Of a DNA stretch of 64,000 nucleotides, positions 49,201-61,200 are shown in pieces. Each line of letters starts with the position of its first letter. The stretch's first letter is position 1. The notes under the pieces were generated by a model that searched no databases, had not been told where the DNA came from, and was given only the letters and a program-made list of their open reading frames with translations. Origin of the DNA: Membranipora membranacea (lineage: Eukaryota > Bryozoa > Gymnolaemata > Cheilostomatida > Membraniporidae); NCBI GenBank assembly GCA_914767715.1, contig OU612073.1:25296001-25360000 (forward strand), written 5' to 3'. The translations under genes were made by a program, and so were the position numbers.

Positions 49201-52200
49201 GTCTACTCCATAGACCTACCAGTGTCTGCTCTTTAGGCCTACCAGTGTCTGCTCTTTAGGCCTACCTTGCTCTATTAAGCATGTGCTTTCTGTTAGCTTT
49301 TCTGTTTTGCTGGGTAGCTGGGTAGTGCACTTATCTACGTGGAAAAGGGGCTACTCAACACACATTTCATTCTGAACCCACAAAGCAAAGTGATCGAATA
49401 ACATAATAGGTTTTTCTACCCATTTTAAGTAATTGCGTTTCTAAGAATGGCCTCAACAAGCTTATATGACAAGGTTGGGAGGATGTTTTTCATTTCAAGT
49501 CTCCAAAATTAACGAAAAAATAACAAACTTAGTATTATGAATACTAGCCAGTATTCTATACAATCTTCTGTGGAAGGCCTCCTGCCAACCAGATAGCAAA
49601 CAAACAAAACATCAATATACTTTATCCCAGTTTACAACTTCCCTGTGAGGTGCATCTTTGATTCTAGATCCTGTTTTCTGGGATTTCCTCATGCGCCACG
49701 GGTACGTAACTCATTGCCGTGAATGATAAATTTGTTTTCTTGAACTTGTAACTGTTGACTCAGTGGTTTTGAAAATATCTAGTGCCGAAAAAAAGTTAAA
49801 CTATAATTGCGTTTTTTCATCAACTCCACTTGGTTGAGTGGATGGGTTCATGACTAAATCTTTAGCATGGCTCGCTAAAGATGTAAAAAAATTGCTGATC
49901 CTTTTGTATAGGTTTTTTTGGAATGACATTAAAAAATCGATATTGATTTAGCTTGTTTTGGTCAATTTTTGAAATTGAACCAAACTTGAACGATCAAAAA
50001 CTTAATACTCTGTTTTCGGCTGAACCCACAAAGCTGCCACTCCTGTTGAGGTTGAGTGTTGTTATCAAAACACCTCGAACTCAACCGAATATCATTATAA
50101 GCTATTTACTCCTTCCCTTTATGCATGTAATCATTTTGCTCAGACACCTAAACTACTAAAATAGCAAAAGCTTTAAGGCACCAGCGACCAGAAGAAGGGC
50201 ATAAGTTGATATCATACTGGTCCTCCAGTCAACAACTATGAATGATTTAATAAGAACTTTCGCTTTTCCTATGGACAATGTTCTGTTACTGTTGCTGTTT
50301 CCCTCGCCGAGGGGGCCTTTGGGCGGGGGGCTCAGACTACTCTGTTGCTGTTTCCCTCGCCGAGGGGGCCTTTGGGCGGGGGCTCAGACTACTCTGTTGC
50401 TGGTGGCCTTATAGCTTAGTTTGATTGTTTGACGTTTGATGACTGGCTGCAGCTTTTGCTGGTGATTTCAGACTGCTAATGGTAAAACCACAATTATATT
50501 ATCTGGTGGCGGTGATGATGAAGATGCTAGTCCCACTGAATCTAAACCCAAATCAAATCAGCAGGTAAAATTATCATTGTCACAATACCACCCTATAATA
50601 TGACAGCATCATAGAGTCAAAGAAGATTAAAACACATGTGTGCTTATACTGTGACATCTCTGCTTTGCTCCTATCTGCTCTACTGGGCTGTTTACCTTCT
50701 TCAGCTCTTTCTCACTAACCATCCTGTCTGCTTCACCATTGTTACCCGTCCCCATCTCCCCCTCCCCCTCCCTATTAGTGGTATGGTTCTTGATCCCGAG
50801 TTCCATAAGCCTCCAATCATATGTGCTACGCTAGACCACCATTTTCAACTTCTGAGTACTATGACGCAATATTGATGGCCATGTTTGCTGCTAATACTTT
50901 CATCATAGCAATAGTTTCTGCAATTTGGCTCTAGCTTTCAATAAATCCTTCTAGCTTCAAAGTAAAAAATCCATAGATCTTTGCCGAGCCTTGTCAGTGC
51001 GCTTAGTGACACAGACCAAGGATACTCAGGCCTACATGAAAAAGGTGGGAATGGTTCACCTTCAAAAGTCACGGGGCATCACAGGACATTATCATCAGCG
51101 CCTTCTAGAAGCAGAGAGGACTCTCCTCTCAGTTTCCTCAGCACCCACCAAAGCCATGTCGCTAAGAAATGGGGCGCTGTCACATCTAGACTTACTGCTC
51201 CTAATCTGTTTTTTAGAAAGGTGTGTTTGCATGTCACTAACCCATCTATCCATAACTCCTCATCCCAATTACAATTCTCTAATCACATTTCTCCAATACT
51301 CTGTATGATGATCATGACAGTATACTCCCCCATGATCTGTAAGATCCTTGACTTTCGTTAAATATGAAATTGTATTGATTCCTATTTTTTCTTCTTTCAA
51401 TTTTCATCAAACCCTGACCTGCTAAACATTTAATTGTTACACTGCATGACACCAAGCCACCAAAGGTGTTAGAGAAAGTGAAAGAGGTCTTACTGAACTG
51501 ATTAAATACTGAATATAACCTACTGATATTAAATCTAAATGCAGCATATCTGAATGCTGTAACATCTTATTGCAGTCACAGTTAGATTTGACTGCCGTTC
51601 AGGCTCTGGGCCAATCGACTTTATCTATGCTGACGGTATTGGAATGAAAATATTGTTTGCTTTACATTTATTATACATAATTTAGTGTCTATCTCCTTTA
51701 TTTTCCTGCCTCGTATTTCCAAGGGGAGGACCTTGCTGAGGCACTGCACACAGGGATCTTTTTAACATCTCCCCCAAGCAATAATTGTGATAAGCACTGG
51801 CTCTCACGACTTTCTGCCCCTGCTCATTTACACCAACTTGGCTAGAATAATGTTTTCTGTGATAATCCAGTCCCATATAAAACAAAACTCATTGGACTAA
51901 ACAATCTATATAGCTAGGGAACACTTGTGACTTTTCATCCCATTTCTTTGAGAACACACATGGTGATTATCTTTGAACAGCTCCACCTCCCCCCCCCCTC
52001 ATTATCTTAGACCTTGGGTAGTAATCTTTGTGTCAATATTTTCTATTCGACCCACTGAGTTATTTTTTTTATGTGATCGGCATGGAACAAGCATGTCATC
52101 ATCCCAATGTTGTATTGTGATATTACTTTAGGAAGAGATGACATTCTAATTATGTATGTCTGTAAAGTTTACAAACCAGCGATGGTGTATTGTCTCCTCC

Positions 52201-55200
52201 ACTATTGCTCTCATTCTAACTAAGCTGATATGCTAACCAAACTACCAAAAACTTAATCCTTTACTGCTGCCATTCAAAATGAAATTTCATTACTGGAGCC
52301 AGGTACTAGTAAATTGATATGATGACATCCCGCTATGCAGTTTGACGAAACCTTAGTGAAGTTGCAGAGATAACGTGATGTTTGTTGTTATATAGCTCAG
52401 TATATTTTTATATAATAAAGGTACCCGAGTCGGTAACTACTGAAGATGTTACGGACCTGGCAGCTTATGATGTAGCTGCTGACAGCGTTATAGCCTACTT
52501 AGTGAAGAATGACGCTGACCCTAACGCCCGTGATGCTTACGGCAGCACACCTCTTCACTTCGCTGCCATGAGAGAAAACGAGGTGGCTCTGCTGGACCTG
52601 CTCTGTATGAAAGGCATCATCATCGAAGTGAGTTCAAAGTTTAATTCTCACAGTTACAGTTTTCCTTTTCATATTCTATTTTGGGCTGTTAGTGAGAAGT
52701 GAAAGAAGGTTTGATCCAGCAATCTCAGGCTTACAGGCACTTCTAGTTGGGTCCATTGATGTCTACCTACCATTTCACCAAAAACACATATTTTAGAGAT
52801 TTTAGTTCCAATAATATATTTGGTAATAACCAGACACAAATGATTGAGCTTCGGTGACACTGGAGACCCAGTGGAATCCTTAAAACTATCTTACTTTACA
52901 AAAACTAAATACCACTGAGATGCACAACAACCTTCTTTATCATACATACTGATATATGCCCAAAAAACCGTTCTCATAATATCAATCGCAAGAAATTATG
53001 AGGTTTTAGGCATATAATTTTGAGTCGCATAATAACTTTGTGACTGCTTTTATACCCAACTCACAATGACCTCCCACGCGATGATGTGATTATGGTGTCT
53101 CTCTGTTTAGGCTGCTGACAAACAAAAGATGACTCCCCTTCATCTTGCTGCCACTCATGACAACAAAGAGGGCTGTCGTTTACTCGTCCTAAAAGGGGCG
53201 GAGCTTAGATGTCAGGATGACGAAAACTCGACACCATTGCATATGGCCGCCACAGAAGGAAACTATGAGATTGTTAAGATGCTGTTTGAACAAGCAGAAA
53301 TTCGAGACAGTTGGGTCTCTGTTCAGAATGTAAGTCACGGCCAGCTCATGTCTCAGCTGATCAAGTAACCATATATGAGCAATAAGATAAGATTGAAAAG
53401 GTTTTGTGCAATGAGTAGCAGATTTACCTTTCTCAGCGACGAAGACCACGACTACACTGGAGTCAGATATTGCATGCATTCATCGTGGGTGTGTTCCTAA
53501 CATGTCCTATTGGGTAGGAGAGCTTTATCCAGTGCACTATTCCCCCTCCCCCTTGGACCTGTAACAGAACAGGTAACATGAGTGTGATGAGTATCCTTAA
53601 CATAGTCGGATATTGTTGTAGATGATAACTGATCAGGATCAGGAAGGTAATACAGCTCTTCATCTGGCTGTAGAGAATGGTCACTATGAGGTCGTCAAAC
53701 TCTGCCTAGAGAAAAGTAAGTAACCCTGACCATTCTAACTACTCGGACTACCAAACATGGCAGCATCATGTCTTATAGTCATCTTATGGTCAGTACCTCA
53801 CAACCAAATTAATTCCATAAGGGTAAATATCAGCTAGTCTATGATGCTACCTAACAACACATTGCCAATATTTTTAACGAAAACCAAAAAAACTTTTCTA
53901 CTCTATAATTTCATCATGCAAGGGATGCAGTGTGTGAAACACATCAATACTTCTCATGTGTGGGCTACATGTTACTTGCTAATAATTGACATTGAAAGTA
54001 CCTATTGTTGCTCAGCACTGCTTAGTGACTGGGATATTTTGTTGAACAGAGTTGAAATTGAGGAAATGGATGAATCAAGGATTATTTGCAATCCATTGTG
54101 TTTTAGTTTACTCAGGGCCTGAAATATTTCAACTGGTTACCATATAAATATTTGCATTACTACAAACTCAATGTTCAAGTAATTGATCCATATACTGGTA
54201 GTCTATTATGCTGCAATTATCCATACATGCAGGGCTGATATAACCTCGAGATTATTATTGTATATTGTCCCTAGTTATTTATCGATTAGTCTGCAGTGAG
54301 ATGTATATTTAGTACTAACTGTAAACACTTCTTGTATCTGATTCTGTTCAGGAGGGTAGCTCTCTAATCACATGGGTTGTTGGTCTGAAAGCTTAGTAAA
54401 CATTGCTAAGCGGATCATTTTTGAAGTTAGATTTACATTTCTCTGTTGATCCTTATGTTTGGTCATTAGTTGAAACGATGTAAATACTGACCAACTCCGA
54501 CAAGAACAGGTTTTTGATTTTGCTTCTGAATTCCGTTGAATCATGAGTAGAGATAAGGAGCTTTGATAGCGCAAATGATCACATACTTCGCTATCAAGCA
54601 AGATGTCCTGGGTTCAATCCCTGCTGTCATTTCGAGGGATCTCCCTACCCACATACCACAAAAACTCAAAATCAACTTCAACCAACAAGTCTCACAAATC
54701 ACACACATCTCAAACTCAGACAACTCTCATAATTACAAAACCGACTGATGGACCCACTCATCTTTCTCACATCAAGGGTGTGTTCTATCAGTAATAATCA
54801 AAGTTGTCTAGGGGTCTTGGGCACTAGGGGTGTCAATCATATGTTCTCTGGAGAGTAAGGCCTCATACCACTACCTTCCCCCCACATAAGACAAGAGTCG
54901 AGAAATTTTTAGGCGGGGACAACAGTCTGGGGGGCTCAGACTAGCGACTCTATATCTTATCCTCAATTCATCATCATGCGGTTGCCTTTATTGTCTCACG
55001 AACGAACGAAGCACAAGTAGATATATTATTTAGGATTCTAATGTACCTTTGTTGCTAAAGTTGTTGGATATAAGGGAATAAAATCACAGGGAGAGCTTAG
55101 CTGATCAATGACATCTGGATAAGGGGCCCTACTGCTCCCTCCCTAAAGCCGACAAAGTATAACTTGTTAATGAGGAGACAGTCAGTCATTATCACAATCT

Positions 55201-58200
55201 ATACTCTATAATTTCAGATGCCAATGTGAACAAACCGAGACAGAACTATGTGACACCGCTCCATCTGGCTGCCACATCTGGTGATGTGAGAATTGTACAG
55301 AAGCTGGTGGAGGGCAATGCCAGGATCAACGCCCTAGATGCGGACCAGGCCACACCCCTCCACAGGGCCACTGCTTATGACAACGATAAGGTCATAGAGT
55401 ACCTTGTCAAAAAGTAAGACTTAGTTCTTAACACAGAAGCCTCGAGGGTTACCGACTCATCTATGTCTATGTCTATTGAGGGTATCAGTGGCGCATACTA
55501 CCCACATATCTGTCCTCACAACATGTATCACCCAACCTGTGCTATGACTAATTCCAAAGTCTGTTAAATACTGAATAATGAATCACTATTTTTCTAATTG
55601 TGTTATTGCGTAGATAAATTTGAAACATTTGCATGAATAAGAAGTTGCTTCATCTTGTCTTGTAACCTGCAGTTGCCATACCTTTTGGCTCGAATTAGAA
55701 TCTCAAGATTTTAGAGAGGTTGCGAAATCCCACAGTTGTTGTCACATGAATATTTCATGTTGTCGGTCACCCATGGCATTATATTACCCGGAGTAGCAGT
55801 TAAGCGCTCATGACACATAAAAATTCTCGTATCACATTGAACGTGAAATGAGTTGTCATATCTCATATTGTCTCACAATCATGGACAGATTTCTCTATTA
55901 TCCTTGGTCAATTATTTATATATGGTTCAATAGTGATATTATAGTTCACCATGTATATAACAGAACAGAGCCTTTTTCTAAGTTCAGCGAACCTTGTCAG
56001 TATGGTATTTGGAAGAAATTTGATGTTTCATCCATAACTCTTGCTATATATAGTTACTACTCCTTGAGCATATTAATTGGACAGAATGTTATGTAAAATG
56101 ATGAACAAGTAAATCAGGAACAATAATGGCATTAGGGCTGTACCATTCCTCAATTTCTTCTTCTAGAGGTGCCAGACTAGAGAAAGCAGATAAGGATAAC
56201 TTCACAGCTCTACTTATAGCAGCCAGTAATGGACACGTACAATCACTGAAGACTCTGATTAAGCTGGGAGGTAATGTACTCGTGACAGATAAAAGTGAGA
56301 AGACAGCTCTCCACTGGGCAGCTGAGGAGAATCAGCCTGAGATCATGAAGGTAGGCACTCTGTAGTCTGAGATCATGAAGGTAAGCTCACTATAGCCTGA
56401 GATCATGAAGGTAAGGTCACTAGAGCCTGAGATCATGAAGGTAAGGTCACTATAGCCTGAGATCATGAAGGGAGACTTGTCATTTTGGTCATTCTATGAT
56501 TGGCTGAAAGACTAAGGCTGCTCCCAGGTCAAAATCACAGGAGTATTATTGATGGTGACTTTGTTGTTGATATTAAACCTGTAATAAACTCCTTTTTACA
56601 GTCTGCAGAATAACAGATTGTATGAACAAACGAATGGATTAATATTCAGGTGTATGACTAGACTGCCATAGTTTTAGCTGCAGACGTCATCTTAATCTCT
56701 CAGATGTAACTATAAAAAGCTCTTGTCCTTGCTAGCTATATTTCGTGATTCTATATACAGCAGCAATATGTTGTTGCACATCTTCTGCAACCTCTTACAA
56801 ATTCGGGCATTCAGCATTGTGAGCCCTAAAATGGTAGAATACTTTTTATATTCCACGGATACCCAGGCTGGTATTCAGATATGCAATCATATGTGAATAT
56901 TTGTGCACATGCCTGCCTATAAAGCATCCCTAGTAAAGTACTGTTCGTTTAGCTAGAATAATCAGGAAGTGAAGTACAAGCACCCAAGCCTCTCATATAG
57001 TCCTAACAGCTTTATCTCCTCCCTGACCTGAGCGCTCCCTGCTCGAGCAGAAACACATGCTGAAGAGGATAGATACTGCTGAATTCTGGATTCCCCAAGA
57101 AGACCAGATCAATCCCAATATGTACGACTGTGTGACCTGAACTCTCCTGGAAATTCCAGGATATGAATGCATTATGGGAATGCTGTTTACACCTGCTGTC
57201 ATCGTTTCTTTGTAGGCATTGCTGAATCACCCTGGTGGTACTGAGCTTTTAGATGCTAATGATAAATACGGTCACACTCCGCTCCATGTGTCTGCTGCTA
57301 AAGGCTATATCGACTGTGTCAAGGTATTGTTATCTTTTAATTCAACCTTCTCTTTCCAGGCAGCCATGCTGGTGGATACATGCAAATTATAGAAATAAAA
57401 GTTGTCTCCTGCCTGAAACAGGGAAGACAATTCCTTACCCAAATGCGTATTTGTTTATAAATTTGATATTCACACCATCACTTGAGACTTAGCTGTGTTG
57501 GAACACCAGGATAACTGGTTTTAAAAATGAAATTTTTCATTGTAATTTCTTCATTTTCTTAATATTTTATTTAATTGCTTATCTTGAATCTATAGGTACT
57601 GTTGGAGTTTAATGCTGACATAGCCGATAAAACAGATGAAGAGCAGACACCACTCCATCTCGCTGCTCAGAATGGAATGACTCATATAGTTAAACTGATG
57701 ACACAGGTAAGGCTGGCTCTACCATAAAGTTGTATAATATATATGTCTATGCGCGTGATTCAATAGACCTGCTTCTGACATAAGCAGTAAGGAGATGGAA
57801 GTTTTCAGGTTCATTAAGTTTAAATGTAAGGATTTCATGTATGCCGTTGAAGAGTTTATATATATATATATATACGATTAAATCAGAGACATTTTTGAAT
57901 ATTGCATGTAGTTTGCCAAACAGGTATGAGTTATGTGAAAGTTATAGTAAGAGTGGTTAGCTCTCCATTCTCCAGCAAGTGTATATAAAGTGTGTTAGAA
58001 TAAAACCTTATTGTGTGTCACCCTTATTATCAAATATGAATATATATATGGATGAACAGCCACTTTAAAACTTATAGAACATTTATATGTCGGGTTCTCA
58101 TGGCGCGGTATCAAACTGCTGACATCGGGTAGATTGAAAATTTGGCTGAACATCTAGAAAACTCAAAAGTTGTGGTCGCCTTAATCAACATTATGTTATA

Positions 58201-61200
58201 ATAGTGTGATCCACAGTGACTTGTTTACTGCACCCATACCTATCTCTTGTTGACCCTACTCTTTATCCCGTTGGCGCTTCAGGTTTTTAGATGCTGCCAG
58301 CGATCTTCCTTCTTGGCCCTGATTGGTTGGATGGTGTGTTTGGATTGTCTTCTCCTCCCAAAATAACCAATCAGAGGCAACACATTGTCAAACTGCTCTC
58401 ATTCTCTTCTTCCCCTCTTTCATGTAAGTGCTGTGATTGTAGAGATCCTCCTTCCTGTCCCTTCCTACTCCCTCGTGGGTACCATTAATCATATCATGAC
58501 GAATGTTAACGTTTATTTACAGAGAGATAAGACCATAGTGAATGATTACGATGAGAACTCTAACGCTCCTCTACACTTAGCTGCTCTCGAAGGTCACACA
58601 AAGGTCGCTGCTGTGCTGCTCGAGGCTGGAGCTGATATCGCAGCGAGGTATGAGTCCTACAAACTACTGCATATTTTGTTTCATAGTAATATTCACAACA
58701 TAAATCCTGGAGGTATTTCAATTAGAATGAGCTATGCTTACCAAAGCAAATTATCATTATCACATCGCTCAAAATTATTGCTCACTAGCTTTTCCAATTA
58801 GACAAATATGTAAGCGTGACCCGAGCAAGTCTCACTCACTTACTTTTTCTAGCGGTTGTGTCCTCAAACTAATCAGATTGATCCTTAGACTAGGACTAGT
58901 ATGACTGAATATATGATGATATAGTTTTAGTAAATTTTTTTCTCAGATTAAAAGGCTGTCATATATATATATATATATTCAATACATTTCAGACATTAAC
59001 ATTAACATTTCTCTCCTTGCAGAAACTGTAACTTATGGACGCCTATTGATTGCGCTGCTGCCTATGGACGAGTCAAGATGATCAAAGTATTGTTAGATTA
59101 TGACTCACCCCTTGACCCCACTGATAGGTCTAAGACTACACCCCTTCATCTGGCGTGTAAGCGAGGCCACGCAGACTGCGTCGAGCTTCTCATCGTGAAG
59201 GGAGCTAACGTTACCATTGTGACAGCCGACGGGTATAACTGTATGGATTTAGCCATCGACAAGGGACACAAGTGAGTGTACGCTAATATCTGTATAGTGA
59301 AGTCCCGTGTACCAGACGTGGTGGTTATACTGTAAGATCCCATGTACAAGAGCTGTGGAAGGATGGTCCTTAGTCTTAGACATGACACACAATGGGGACG
59401 GATGGAGAGTGTATCCTTGGTCGCTTCTATACTCATTTTTATATGGTTCTTGGTCGTAAAACTTCAGTTTTCAGTTCCCCAAGCCTTATTTAGGCGAGCA
59501 TGTCACAAAAAGCCTGAATAAATTGTCTTATTGAATAATAGTTTGATAGTCAATTTATGGTCACAGTACACAGTACACAGTACAGTCACAGTACACAGAT
59601 ATAACTAATATTTGTTCGCTACCTTTCAGGGACGTAGTATCCACCATACTGGACTCCGATAAATGGATGGATGCGATGAAGCATGCTCATCTGGACTTAA
59701 ATGCTCATGGCATAAGAATCACCCCTATGAGGAAACTTATTCGTAAAATGCCTGGTTAGTAGTTGTGGTATACACGGATTCAAACAAATAACCTTCTATG
59801 GCTAAACTTAGATAACCGACCTTCTTGAAATTTGTGCACACTATCACCAGAAGTTGAGACAGCAGTATTTTCCACAATCATGAATTTGAGACATTCGTTG
59901 ATTCAAATCCAAACCTTTTCCGCAAGGTGGATGATAATCCCGTCTCATATGTATGATTACAATATGACTCTGAGTGTTTTTTTTTCACTTCAGATATGGC
60001 TGAGAAGGTATTTAACCTGTGTACCAATGCTAATGAGCATAGCCCAGAAAGTACACGTTACCAGATAACATTTAACTATGAGCTACTCGACGATCAGTAC
60101 TCTAGCTGGGAGAATGAAGATGGTACGAGTCGTGGTGACTCCTCCTCCCTCCTCGGTAAGATCACAGTCTAATTATAGGAGAGATTCAATACCATATTGT
60201 AGATGGATGGATGGATGGATGGATGGATGGATGGATGGATGGATGGATGGATGGATTTATTACTATCATAGACAAAAATTTGTCACGAAATACGTTGTTA
60301 ATACTGACAAGAAAGAAAAAACATGGAAAAATCAGATCTCTGTTGTATAAAAGGTTTTTTAGAATAGTATATTATTAAGTGTATGTATGAGATGTCTTAA
60401 AAAGCTGTCTCTACCCCATGTACCCCGATATTTAACGGTGCGGTAGCGACCTGAGGGGCATTTAGTTAGAAAGTCATTGATAAAGTGCTCTTCATCGTGT
60501 ATGTACCGTAGTCCAAGTGTCTTGATCTGGTTGGCCACCAGAGCATCTATATCGGGGTGCTCAATCCCTAACTTGGCGGCATCTTTAAATATTTTGCGTA
60601 AGCACTTCTTGCATGAATGCTTGTAAAAAGTATGGGGAGACAGCTTGTTAGCTTGATAGCTTGTTACGTCCAGCTTGGATGCCATCTTCCCACAACAACT
60701 GACAGTTGCCTTGGTAAGAAAGGCGAAGGGATAAAATATATATGATGGCATAGACAAAGCGCGTCAAACTTGATATTGGCTTGCACTATTAATCCAAACT
60801 TCCCATGTGAAAAATTTCTGTGCTTTCAAAAATAATTTTGTGATCAATAGATGCTTATCTTGGATGATTAGGCTGTCTACAATCGTTGTCTTGAGTCAAT
60901 TTTATATCATGATTCAAAAACTGTTGCATAACAACTCGTGTTTGATGTCTTTGGATGCTTTCTTGTAGGTGGTTCTGTTTATGGTGATGATAACAAAGTA
61001 TTAGAAGAAGCCAGACCTTACAGTGATAACAAGTCAATAATAAAGAAGAACCATCCCCTGCTCATCATGGTAATGCTTTGATGATCGCTCATGTGAAAAT
61101 GCAATAAGCTACCTTATTGGATGACCCTAACCACATAAGTTTACTTGAAGACAAGATGATAGTTTCCACTTTTGGTTGTCTTCTCTCCAAAGCTATGAAA

